Assembly: GCF_013403875.1 (NCBI RefSeq)
Contig: NZ_JACBNX010000003.1
Location: 174,497 to 238,496 of the forward strand
DNA from: Burkholderia guangdongensis
GTDB taxonomy: Bacteria > Pseudomonadota > Gammaproteobacteria > Burkholderiales > Burkholderiaceae
Length of the DNA stretch: 64,000 bases
Direction: 5' to 3'
Shown here piece by piece: positions 38,341-46,446 of this stretch; position 1 is the stretch's first letter; every line of letters begins with the position of its first letter. The translations under genes and the position numbers were made by a program. The notes under the pieces were generated by a model, which was not told the DNA's origin, made no database searches, and was given only the letters and a program-made list of their open reading frames with translations.

Positions 38341-39609
38341 ATGCAGAACTTCTACGAAGCCACCGTCACCCGTCCCACGTACCCGTCGCTGACCGGCCCG
38401 GTCGATGCGCAGGTCTGCATCGTCGGCGGCGGGCTCGCGGGGCTCAGCACGGCGCTCGGGCTCGTCGAGCGCGGCGTGCGCGACGTCGTCGTGCTCGACG
38501 GCGAGCGGGTCGGCTTCGGCGCGTCGGGCCGCAACGGCGGCTTCGTGTTCGGCGGCTACAGCCTCGACAACGCCGATCTGCTGCGCACGCTCGGCCGTGA
38601 CGAAGCGCGGCGCCTCTACCGGCTCACCGTCGATGCGGTCGACCTGATCCGCACGCGCATCGCGCGCTACGGCATCGCCTGCGACATCGTCGATCGCGGC
38701 GCGCTGCTCGCGAACTGGTTCGACGATCCCGCGCGGCTCGACGGCGCGCGCCAGCTGATGCAGCGCGAATTCGGCGTCGAATGGGAGCCGGTCGACGCGG
38801 CCGCGCTGCGCACGCGCCTGAAGACCGCGCGCTACCACGGCGGCCTGTTCGAGCCGAACGCGTTCCACTTCCATCCGCTGAAATATGTGCTCGGCGTCGC
38901 CGACGCCGCGACGCGCGGCGGCGCGCGAATCTTCGAGCGCTCGGCCGCGCGCGCGATCCGGCGCGATGGCGCGGCGTTCGTCGTCGACACGGCGGGCGGC
39001 ACGGTCCGAGCGAAGGACGTCGTGTTCGCGGGCGGCGGCTACGCGCGCGGCGTCGCGCCGCGCATCGAGCGCGCGGTGCTGCCGATCGCGACCTACGTGA
39101 TCGCGACCGAGCCGCTCGGCGCGCGCCTCGCGGACGCGATCGACGCGCCGTACGCGATCTACGACACGCGCTTCGCGTTCGACTACTACCGTCCGCTCGT
39201 CGATACGCGGATTCTGTGGGGCGGCCGGATCTCGGTGCTCGATCGCGGCCCCGAAGCGATCGCGCGGCTGCTGCGGCGCGACCTCGTGCGCGTGTATCCG
39301 CAGCTCGCGGACGTGAAGATCGAATACGCGTGGGGCGGGCTGATGAGCTACGCGCGGCACAAGATGCCGCAGATCGGCCGCGACGCGGACGGCGTCTGGC
39401 ACGCGATCGCGTTCGGCGGGCACGGCATGGCGCCGACGACGGTCGCGGGCGAGGTGCTCGCCGCCGCGCTCGCCGAGCGCAAACCGGTGCCGGACGGCTT
39501 CGCGGCGTTCGGCCTGACCCGCACATTCGGGCTCGCCGGGCTCGCGGCCGCGCAGCTCACGTACACCGCGTACCAGGCGCGCGACGCGCTCGCCGGGTAC
39601 CGGGGCTGA
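38341..39609 (+). CDS. amaA: FAD-dependent oxidoreductase, AmaA-like (L-pipecolate oxidase type)
   Basis: 422 residues from the ATG at 38341 (MQNFYEATV). The FAD motif is VCIVGGGLAGLSTALGLVER. GASGRNGGFVFGG and the C-terminal WGGLMSYARHKMPQIG and FGGHGMAPTTVAGEV match DadA/amine-oxidase-type proteins. In Pseudomonas, the AmaA L-pipecolate oxidase feeds AmaB. Its divergent pairing with an ALDH7-type gene suggests the same pathway here. No N-terminal transmembrane helix is needed. The TetR gene follows on the same strand. Confidence 0.82.
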   Translation: MQNFYEATVTRPTYPSLTGPVDAQVCIVGGGLAGLSTALGLVERGVRDVVVLDGERVGFGASGRNGGFVFGGYSLDNADLLRTLGRDEARRLYRLTVDAVDLIRTRIARYGIACDIVDRGALLANWFDDPARLDGARQLMQREFGVEWEPVDAAALRTRLKTARYHGGLFEPNAFHFHPLKYVLGVADAATRGGARIFERSAARAIRRDGAAFVVDTAGGTVRAKDVVFAGGGYARGVAPRIERAVLPIATYVIATEPLGARLADAIDAPYAIYDTRFAFDYYRPLVDTRILWGGRISVLDRGPEAIARLLRRDLVRVYPQLADVKIEYAWGGLMSYARHKMPQIGRDADGVWHAIAFGGHGMAPTTVAGEVLAAALAERKPVPDGFAAFGLTRTFGLAGLAAAQLTYTAYQARDALAGYRG

Positions 39610-39676
39610 AAAAGGGCGCATGCTAGAATGCTGGGTCCCAGAGCCCGCCGGCCCACTCAGCAAAATAAAACGTCAG

Positions 39677-40351
39677 ATGAAAACTGGAAGCAAGGCCGCC
39701 GCGCCCGATAGCCGCGCGCTTCCGTCCGAGCCGCGGCGCAAATACGATCCCGAGCAGACGAAGCGCAACATCCTCGACGTCGCCACGCAGGAATTCTCCG
39801 CGATGGGGCTCTCGGGCGCGCGCGTCGACGCGATCGCCGAACGCACGAACACGACGAAGCGGATGCTGTACTACTACTTCGACAGCAAGGAAGGCCTGTA
39901 CGAGGCCGTGCTCGAGAAGGTCTACGGCGACATCCGCGAACTCGAGCAGGAACTGCACGTCGGCGAGCTCGAGCCGCGCGAAGGGCTGCGCCGGCTCGTC
40001 GAGTTCACGTTCGACTATCACGACAAGCATCGCGACTTCGTGCGGCTCGTATCGATCGAGAACATCCACGGCGCGAAGTACATCGAGCACCTGAAGTCGT
40101 TCAAGACCCGCAACGTCAGCATCATCAACACGATCGAGGCGCTGCTCGCGCGCGGCGTGGCCGGCGGCGTGTTCCGCGCCGACGTCGACGCGTTCGACCT
40201 GCATCTGCTGATCAGCTCGTTCTGCTTCCATCGCGTCGCGAACCGCTACACGTTCGGCACCGCATTCGGCAAGGATCCGTCGGCGCCACGGCTGCGCGTG
40301 CGGCATCGCGACCTGATCGTCGACGCGGTGCTGCGCTACGTCGCGGCCTGA
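39677..40351 (+). CDS. TetR-family regulator
   Basis: 224 residues from the ATG at 39677. The HTH spans TKRNILDVATQEFSAMGLSGARVDAIAERTNTTKRMLYYYFDSKEGLYEAVL at ~30-75, and the C-terminal domain (RLVEFTFDYHDKHRDFVRLVSIENIHG) is of the TetR_C type. It follows the amaA-like gene by 67 bp on the same strand, so it is a candidate regulator of the pipecolate module. Upstream ATG frames add residues with no TetR character. Confidence 0.85.
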   Translation: MKTGSKAAAPDSRALPSEPRRKYDPEQTKRNILDVATQEFSAMGLSGARVDAIAERTNTTKRMLYYYFDSKEGLYEAVLEKVYGDIRELEQELHVGELEPREGLRRLVEFTFDYHDKHRDFVRLVSIENIHGAKYIEHLKSFKTRNVSIINTIEALLARGVAGGVFRADVDAFDLHLLISSFCFHRVANRYTFGTAFGKDPSAPRLRVRHRDLIVDAVLRYVAA

Positions 40352-40409
40352 CGGCCGCGCACACGCAAACACGAGCGCACGCGCGTCAGTGCGGCAGTGC
40401 GGCAGTGCG

Positions 40410-41168
40410 TCAGCCGCAGACGATCAGCTCGATCCCGCGCGCGGTCAGCGCGCGGCGCAACGCGGCGTCCGGCGCGCGCTCGGTGACCAGATAGCGCGCC
40501 GCGTCGGTGCCGTTGATCCGCACCGGCGTCAGGCGGCCGAACTTCGAATGGTCGGCGACGACGATCGCGGTGCCCGCCGCGGTCAGCATCCGGCTGCGCA
40601 CTTCGGCTGCGAGCCGCGAGTAGTCGGTGAGTTCACCGTCCTGCGCAATCCCGCCTGCGCCGACGAACGCGAAGTCGACGTGATACTGCGCGAGCTGCTG
40701 GATCGTGTCGAGGCCGAACGTCGCGTCCTCGTCGTCGGACAGCTCGCCGCCGAGCAGCGTCACGCGGTTGCCGTTGCGGCGCGCGAGCACGAACGCGGTG
40801 CGCCAGTCGTTCGTGTAGACCGACAGGCGATGGCGATCGGCGAGCGCGAGCGCGACCGCGTTCGTCGTGCTGCCCGAATCGATCAGCACCGATGCGTCGT
40901 CGGGCACGAACTCGGCCGCGCGCAGGCCGATCCTGCGCTTCGCATCCGCGTTCGCGGCCTCGCGGTCGGACAGGCTCGGCTCGCGGCGATCGGCGGCGAG
41001 CGCGCCGCCGTGCGTCGTCACGAGCAGGCCGCGCGCGGCGAGCGCGTTCAGGTCGCGCCGCACGGTCTCGCGCGACACGTCGAGCGTGCGCACGAGTTCG
41101 GCGATCGATAGTGCGCCCGTCCTGCCGAGTTCCGACAAAATGTATTGATGACGTTGTTCCGCGAGCAT
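40410..41168 (-). CDS. DeoR/GlpR-family transcriptional regulator
   Basis: 252 residues from the ATG at 41168 (AGGCG upstream). The N-terminal HTH is MLAEQRHQYILSELGRTGALSIAELVRTLDVSRETVRRDLNALAARGLL, and the sugar-phosphate-sensing domain follows (DSGSTTNAVALALA, then FVGAGGIAQDGELT). DeoR proteins generally repress sugar or amino-acid catabolism and bind phosphorylated ligands. Its target operon is not obvious; the divergent neighbour is a small gene at 41350. Confidence 0.88.
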   Translation of the reverse strand: MLAEQRHQYILSELGRTGALSIAELVRTLDVSRETVRRDLNALAARGLLVTTHGGALAADRREPSLSDREAANADAKRRIGLRAAEFVPDDASVLIDSGSTTNAVALALADRHRLSVYTNDWRTAFVLARRNGNRVTLLGGELSDDEDATFGLDTIQQLAQYHVDFAFVGAGGIAQDGELTDYSRLAAEVRSRMLTAAGTAIVVADHSKFGRLTPVRINGTDAARYLVTERAPDAALRRALTARGIELIVCG

Positions 41169-41349
41169 CGGGATGCGCCTGCGGCGCGGGTGAATAAGGT
41201 AGCGCGATTGTAGTACGGCCACCCGTGCGCGATGCAAGCGTCGCGCGGCCGCCGCAACACTGCATTGCCCGAAGCGCGTCGATACGCGCCGCGCGGATTG
41301 CTAGACTCTGCGTTTCGCCGGACGTCACCGCAACGAGGAGGCCTGACCG

Positions 41350-41535
41350 ATGTATCGCAAAGGAATCGTGCTCGAAATCCAGTTCCCGCCCGAACGCCTG
41401 AACGACGCCGCCGGCGATCCGTACTGGATCGACCTGTCGCTCGACGAGGCGCGCCGCCTGCACCGCCTGTTGAGCGAGCGCTTCGCGACCGACACGAGCG
41501 CGAACCAGCCGGTCGACACGTTCTCGCTCGACTGA
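41350..41535 (+). CDS. Small hypothetical protein
   Basis: 61 residues with an excellent SD (GAGGAGG). The sequence (KGIVLEIQFPPERLNDAAGDPYWIDLSLDEARRLHRLL) has no recognised domain but good coding bias and a strong start. It looks like a compact soluble domain. Position between a DeoR gene and a DMT transporter gives no function. Confidence 0.6.
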   Translation: MYRKGIVLEIQFPPERLNDAAGDPYWIDLSLDEARRLHRLLSERFATDTSANQPVDTFSLD

Positions 41536-41643
41536 TCCGCCGCGCGCGGATCGTTGCAGAATTCGACAAGACGGCGGCCGCGCCGCCGCGGGATACTGCC
41601 GGACCTCGTTCCTTCGCCCGGCCCGCGCACGGGCCCGCTTCGC

Positions 41644-42666
41644 ATGCTCAATACGGTTGTCGCCGCAACGTTCGTCGCGCTCTGGTCCACCGGCTTCATC
41701 GTCGCGCGCGCGATCAAGCCATACGCCGATCCGAACCTGTTCCTGCTCGCGCGCTTCGCGGGCACCGCGCTGCTGTTCGGCGCGGTCGCGCTCGCCGCGC
41801 GCGCGCCGTGGCCGCCACGGCGCGAATGGGCACGCCATCTGATCGCCGGCGCGCTGCTGCAGGGCATCTATCTCGGCGCGAGCTACTGGGCAGTCGCGCA
41901 GGGGCTGAATGCCGGCGTGATGGCGCTGCTCGGCGCGCTGCAGCCGCTGGCGACCGCGGTGCTCGCGGTGCCGATGTTTCGCGAGACGCTGCCCGCGCGC
42001 GGCTGGGCCGGGATGATGCTCGGACTCGCGGGCGTCGCGCTCGTGCTCGCGCCGAAGGTCGGCGCCGTCGCGGGCACGACAACCGCTTCCGCCGTCTCCG
42101 CTTCCGCTTCCGCCGTCTCCGTCTCCGCCACCGCCGCCTCCATCTCCGCCGCCTCCGCCTCCGCCTCCGCCTCCGCCACTGCCGCCTCCGCCTCCGCCAC
42201 TGCCGCCTCCGCCTCCGCCTCCGCCGCCGCCGCAACCGCCGCCGCACCGGGCTGGCTCGTCGTCGCGGTGTCCGTACTGGCGGTCGCGTCGATCACGGCC
42301 GGATCGCTGTATCAGAAGGGCCGGCTCGCGCGGACCGACCTGCGCACCGCCGTCGCCGTGCAAAATGCCGGCGCCGCGCTCGTCGCCGCCGCGTTCGCGG
42401 CGCTGCTGCACGAGACGCGCTGGACCGGCGCGCCGGCGCTGTGGGCGTCGCTCGTCTGGGGCGTCGTGTTTCTGTCCGGCGGCGCGGTCACGATGCTGAT
42501 GTGGATGCTCCGCCGTGGGAACGCCGCGCGCGCGACGTCACTGCTGTTTCTCGCGCCGCCGCTCGCGGCCGTGCAGGGCTACGCGCTGTTCGGCGAGCGG
42601 CTGTCGCCGCTGCAGTTCGCCGGGTTCGCGATCGCGCTCGGCGGCGTCGTGCTCGCCCGGCGCTAG
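41644..42666 (+). CDS. EamA/DMT-family transporter with Ala-Ser-rich insertion
   Basis: 340 residues from the ATG at 41644. Ten predicted transmembrane segments in two EamA repeats (FVALWSTGFIVARAIKPY at the start of the first; LVVAVSVLAVASITAGSLYQKG in the second). Between the repeats a ~50-residue Ala/Ser-rich insertion (about residues 148-200) is encoded by a simple repeat. DMT proteins export or import small metabolites such as amino acids or drugs. Substrate unknown; most EamA proteins are ~290-300 residues, so the insertion explains the excess length. Confidence 0.85.
   Translation: MLNTVVAATFVALWSTGFIVARAIKPYADPNLFLLARFAGTALLFGAVALAARAPWPPRREWARHLIAGALLQGIYLGASYWAVAQGLNAGVMALLGALQPLATAVLAVPMFRETLPARGWAGMMLGLAGVALVLAPKVGAVAGTTTASAVSASASAVSVSATAASISAASASASASATAASASATAASASASAAAATAAAPGWLVVAVSVLAVASITAGSLYQKGRLARTDLRTAVAVQNAGAALVAAAFAALLHETRWTGAPALWASLVWGVVFLSGGAVTMLMWMLRRGNAARATSLLFLAPPLAAVQGYALFGERLSPLQFAGFAIALGGVVLARR
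42085..42243 (+). repeat. Simple GCx/TCx repeat in the DMT transporter gene
   Basis: The sequence is dominated by TCCGCC and GCCTCC-type hexamers in frame, encoding poly(Ala/Ser) between the two transporter halves. It could vary in length between strains. Confidence 0.8.
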
Positions 42667-42790
42667 CCGGTCCGCGCGAGCCGAATAAAAAAATGTCCGG
42701 TTTTGCGTTTTGCAGCGACGGATTTCTCCGCGTCGCCCCGTTCAACGAACAAGCGGCCATTCCGGCCGATCCGCGAACCTGGGAGAAAAA

Positions 42791-43081
42791 ATGAACCGGA
42801 TCACGCTGCAAAAAATACTGGTCGGCGCGTGCGCGGCCGTCGCGACATCGGCCGCGCTCGCGCAGGCGATCGTCGTCGCGCCGCCGCCGCCGCGAATGGA
42901 AGTCGTGCCGCCGGCGCGCGCCGGCTTCGTCTGGGATCCGGGCCGGTGGCGCTGGGCTCATGGGCAATACGTGTGGATTCCCGGGCACTGGCAGCCGGTG
43001 CGCGTCGGCTACCACTGGGTGCCGGGGCACTGGGCGCGGCGCGGGCCGGGCTGGCGCTGGATTCCGGGCCACTGGGCCTGA
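42791..43081 (+). CDS. Exported YXWGXW/PGHW-repeat protein
   Basis: 96 residues from the ATG at 42791 (GGGAGAA). A signal peptide (~1-25, ending ALAQA) is followed by a Trp-rich repeat with VWIPGHW, HWVPGHW and WIPGHWA. It would be a small secreted or periplasmic protein. Such Tyr-x-Trp/PGHW proteins are of unknown function and lie near many outer-membrane genes. Confidence 0.8.
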   Translation: MNRITLQKILVGACAAVATSAALAQAIVVAPPPPRMEVVPPARAGFVWDPGRWRWAHGQYVWIPGHWQPVRVGYHWVPGHWARRGPGWRWIPGHWA

Positions 43082-43124
43082 ACCGGCACGCCTGTCCTTC
43101 AAACGATCGAACCGACGCACGCAC

Positions 43125-43229
43125 ATGAAGACGCTCCTGATCCTCGCACTGACGGCAGCCACACTGGCCGGCTGCGTCGTCGTACCCGCGCGGCCCGCGT
43201 ACTACCGGCCGCCGGTCGTCGTATATTGA
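43125..43229 (+). CDS. Tiny putative lipoprotein
   Basis: 34 residues: MKTLLILALTAATLAGC is a complete lipoprotein signal with lipobox LAGC, followed by 17 residues rich in Val, Pro and Tyr. It lies 43 bp after the PGHW-repeat gene and may be co-transcribed with it. Very short, so confidence is moderate. Confidence 0.55.
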   Translation: MKTLLILALTAATLAGCVVVPARPAYYRPPVVVY

Positions 43230-43396
43230 ACGCCGCCGACGCCGCGCCCGACGCCGGCGGTCTCGCTCCCGCGACCTGTGACGGAGAACACGACGATGAA
43301 GCATGCACGGCCGTCGCGATCGCGACGGCCTGCCCCGACGACGCGGCCGCCGTGCGTGCGCGCGAGCTCGCCGCGCCAGCCGCCGGAGGGCGCGCG

Positions 43397-44008
43397 TTGA
43401 GTAACGGCGACGACGGCAACGGCAACGGCAACGGCGGCGGCAACGGCAACGGCAACGGCGATCCGGACGCGGAACTCGTCGCGCGCGTCGGCCGGCGGGA
43501 GGCGAGCGCGATCCGCGCGCTCATCGCGCGCAAATTGCCGCGGCTGCTCGCGCTCGCGACGCGGATGCTCGGCGACCGGATGGAAGCCGAGGACGTCGCG
43601 CAGGAGGCATTCATGCGAATCTGGCGGCAGGCGCCGCACTGGAAAACCGGCGACGCGAAATTCGACACGTGGCTGCATCGTGTCGCGCTGAATCTCTGCT
43701 ACGACCGGCTGCGCGGCCATCGCGAAGAGCCGGCTGAAACACTGCCGGACGCGCCCGATCCGGCTGCCGCGCCGGACGCGCGGCTCGATGCGCGTGCGCG
43801 CGACGAACGCGTGCGCGCGGCGCTCGCGGCACTGCCGGCGCGGCAGCGCGAGGCGCTCGTGCTCACTTATTATCAGGAGCTGTCGAACATCGACGCGGCC
43901 GGCCTGATGGGCATTTCGGTCGACGCGCTGGAGAGCCTGCTCGCGCGGGCCCGGCGCACACTGCGCGCGCAACTGGCCGGCGACGGCGCAAGCAAGGACA
44001 TCGCATGA
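43397..44008 (+). CDS. ECF-type RNA polymerase sigma factor
   Basis: 203 residues from the TTG at 43397, which has GGAGGG 6 bases upstream; the open frame extends further, but the region before lacks conserved sequence. Sigma2 segment: RKLPRLLALATRMLGDRMEAEDVAQEAFMRIW. Sigma4: AALPARQREALVLTYYQELSNIDAAGLMGISVDALESLLARARRTLR. A short Asn/Gly repeat sits at its N-terminus. It overlaps the next gene by 4 bp (ATGA), which encodes a putative anti-sigma, so the pair likely forms a regulatory switch. Confidence 0.86.
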   Translation: MSNGDDGNGNGNGGGNGNGNGDPDAELVARVGRREASAIRALIARKLPRLLALATRMLGDRMEAEDVAQEAFMRIWRQAPHWKTGDAKFDTWLHRVALNLCYDRLRGHREEPAETLPDAPDPAAAPDARLDARARDERVRAALAALPARQREALVLTYYQELSNIDAAGLMGISVDALESLLARARRTLRAQLAGDGASKDIA

Positions 44009-44424
44009 CACCCGAACGATTCCGCACCATCGTCGACGCGTACGGCGCCGATCCCCGCCGCTGGCCGGCGGACGAGCGCGCCGACGCGCAGGACTGGGCC
44101 CGCCGGCATCGTGCCGACGCGCACGCAGCGCTCGCCGACGCCACCGAACTCGACACATGGCTCGCGCGGCACGCGGTCGCGCCGCCCGGGCGCGCGCTCG
44201 TCGAGCGCATCGTCGCATCCGCGCCGGCGCACGTGCACGCGCCGTCGCGGCGGCGCGTCTGGTGGTCGGGCGCGGCGCTGGCCGGCGCCGGCCTCGCCGG
44301 CGCGCTGGCCGGCGCGCTCGCGATGTCGATCGTCGTCGTCGGCAGCGCGCCGTCCGCGACGCACGAAAGCGCCTACCTGACGACGAGCTTCGGCGGACCG
44401 AGCGCCGACTGGAGCGACGAATGA
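44005..44424 (+). CDS. Putative anti-sigma factor (single-TM)
   Basis: 139 residues starting in an ATGA overlap with the sigma gene. A cytosolic N-terminal ~88 residues (FRTIVDAYGADPRRWPADERADAQDW) would bind sigma, one transmembrane helix lies near 89-112 (WWSGAALAGAGLAGALAGALA), and a short periplasmic tail follows. The arrangement is that of single-pass anti-sigma factors; no zinc-finger HxxxCxxC motif is seen. It in turn overlaps the downstream sensor gene (ATGA). Confidence 0.72.
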   Translation: MTPERFRTIVDAYGADPRRWPADERADAQDWARRHRADAHAALADATELDTWLARHAVAPPGRALVERIVASAPAHVHAPSRRRVWWSGAALAGAGLAGALAGALAMSIVVVGSAPSATHESAYLTTSFGGPSADWSDE

Positions 44425-44915
44425 ACGGCCGATCGTGGAAGCTCCTCGTCGCCGGATCGGTGCTGCTGAACGTGTTCCTGCTCGGCGGGATCGCGGGCGG
44501 CGCGTGGCGGTGGTTCGCGGTGCACGGCGCGCCGCACGCCCAGCCCGCGCAGCGTACCGCGCTGCGCTTCGCCGCCGAGGATCTGTCGCCCGAGCGCCAG
44601 CGGCAGTTCGTCGACGTGCTGAAGTCGGCCCGCCGCGACGCTCGCCAGTACGCGCGCGACGGCCGCGAAGGCCGCCGCGAGGTGCTCGACCTGCTCGCCG
44701 CGCCGCAGCTCGACCGCGCGGCACTCGATGCCGCGCTCGCCCGCACGCGCGTGGCCGACGGCGCGATGCGCGCGCAGGTCGAAGCGAGTGTCGTGAATTT
44801 CGCGGCGACGCTGTCGCCCGACGAGCGCGTGAAATTCGTCGACGGGTTGCGGCAGCGCGGCCAGTGGCGTCTACCGCCACAGCAGCCACAGAAACCGGTC
44901 AGCGAAGCGGAGTGA
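44421..44915 (+). CDS. Periplasmic sensor-like protein (heavy-metal-sensor/CpxP-Spy fold)
   Basis: 164 residues starting in an ATGA overlap. An N-terminal transmembrane anchor (WKLLVAGSVLLNVFLLGGIAGG) is followed by a helical periplasmic domain (LSPERQRQFVDVLKSARRDARQYARDG and LSPDERVKFVDGL) of the LTxxQ-like type. Such proteins are part of ECF-sigma signalling in metal resistance in some bacteria, where they modulate the anti-sigma. The signal here is unknown. Confidence 0.75.
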   Translation: MNGRSWKLLVAGSVLLNVFLLGGIAGGAWRWFAVHGAPHAQPAQRTALRFAAEDLSPERQRQFVDVLKSARRDARQYARDGREGRREVLDLLAAPQLDRAALDAALARTRVADGAMRAQVEASVVNFAATLSPDERVKFVDGLRQRGQWRLPPQQPQKPVSEAE

Positions 44916-45028
44916 GCGCACGCGGCAAATCGTGCGCCGCCGATAGGCCGAAAAAATTTCGATGATCGGCGACGGAAATGCCGGCGCCGACCGTTAAACG
45001 GACATACGCCACGTCCGCAGGACCGCCG

Positions 45029-46441
45029 ATGAACAGCTCGCCTCCCGTCAACGCCGCCGCGATCGCGATGAATCGCTTCGGCCTCGGCGCGCGCGCCGAC
45101 GACACACCGCCGGCGAACCCGAAAGGCTGGCTGCTCGCGTAGTTCGCGGACTACGAACCGCTGCCGGCCGCGTGGAGCCAGCAGCCCGGCGCGGTCGCGC
45201 TGACCACGCGCTTCGGCGAGGAACGGCAGCAGACGATGCCCGGCGACGCCCCCGCGAGCCAGGGTCAGGCAGCGCGGCAGGCCGTGAACCGCGACATCCG
45301 CAAGCAGAGCGTCGACGTCTATCGCAGTGCGGTGAACGCACGCGTGACGAGCGCACTGACGACGCCGGCGCCGTTCGTCGAGCGCCTCGTGCATTTCTGG
45401 TCGAACCACTTCGCGGTGTCCGTCGACAAGCCCGCGCTCGCGGGGCTCGCCGGCGCGTTCGAGATGGAGGCGATCCGCCCGCACGTGCTCGGCCGCTTCG
45501 AGGACATGCTGGTCGCCGTCGAGCGCCATCCGGCGATGCAGATTTTTCTCGACCAGGTGCGCTCGGTCGGCCCCGACAGCCGCGCGGCGCTGCGCGCGGA
45601 TCAGCGCGATCCGGCGCACAAGCGCGGCCTGAACGAGAATCTCGCGCGCGAGATCATGGAGCTGCATACGCTCGGCGTGCGCACCGGCTACACGCAGAAC
45701 GACGTCACCGAATTCGCGCGCGCGCTGACCGGCTGGAGCATCGCGGGCGTGCGCGGCCCGCAGCCCGGCAACGCGGCGCCGGGCGCGTTCGCGTTCCGTC
45801 CGGCGCTGCACGAGCCCGGCGAGCGGATCGTGATGGGCCAGCGCTACGACCAGCCCGGCGAACAACAGGCGCTCGCGATCCTGCACGATCTCGCGCGAGC
45901 GCCGGCCACGCATCGGCACGTCGCGTTCCAGCTCGCGCGCCATTTCGTCGCCGACAACCCGCCGCCCGAACTCACCGAACGGCTCGCCGCGGCATTCGCG
46001 CAAAGCGGCGGCGATCTGCCGACCGTGTACCGCGCGCTCGTCGACGCACCGCAGGCGTGGATGCCGACGAACGCGAAGTTCAAGACGCCGTGGGAATGGA
46101 CCGTGTCGTCGATGCGCGGCCTTGGCTGGCGCGAACTCGGCGACGTGAACGCGGCGCCGCTGCTGACGCAGCTCGGCCAGCCCGTATGGCGGCCCGGCTC
46201 GCCCGCCGGCTACGACGACATCGCCGCGAGCTGGGCCGCGCCCGACGCGCTCGTGCGCCGCGTCGAGGTCGCGCAGCGCTTCGCCGCACGCGTCGGCGAC
46301 CGGCTCGATCCGCGCACGCTCGGCCAGACGCTGCTCGCCGGCTCGCTCGGCGCGCCGACGGCGACCGCGGTCTCGCACGCGGAGAGCGCGCCGACGGCGA
46401 TCGCGCTGCTGCTCGTGTCGCCGGATTTTCTGAGGAGATGA
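45029..46441 (+). pseudogene. DUF1800-domain protein gene interrupted by an in-frame amber codon
   Basis: The frame starts at an ATG with AGGA (45029). It reads through codon 37, and codon 38 is TAG (45140-45142), after which the same frame continues uninterrupted to 46441. The expected residue at codon 38 is Gln (KGWLLA then FADYEP), so one CAG to TAG change broke the gene. The remaining 401-residue part (from an ATG at 45236) is a clean DUF1800 domain (FVERLVHFWSNHFAVS, LNENLAREIMELHTLGVRTGYTQND). DUF1800 proteins are exported and of unknown function, typically paired with DUF1501. Alternatives to a true pseudogene: sequencing error or reinitiation at 45236. Confidence 0.75.
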
Positions 46442-46446
46442 ACGCC

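Noticed and set aside
43226..43396. The upstream extension of the sigma factor starting at TTG 43226
   Set aside because: No SD, no conserved sequence, and it overlaps the preceding lipoprotein's stop. The TTG at 43397 has GGAGGG and gives the normal ECF length.
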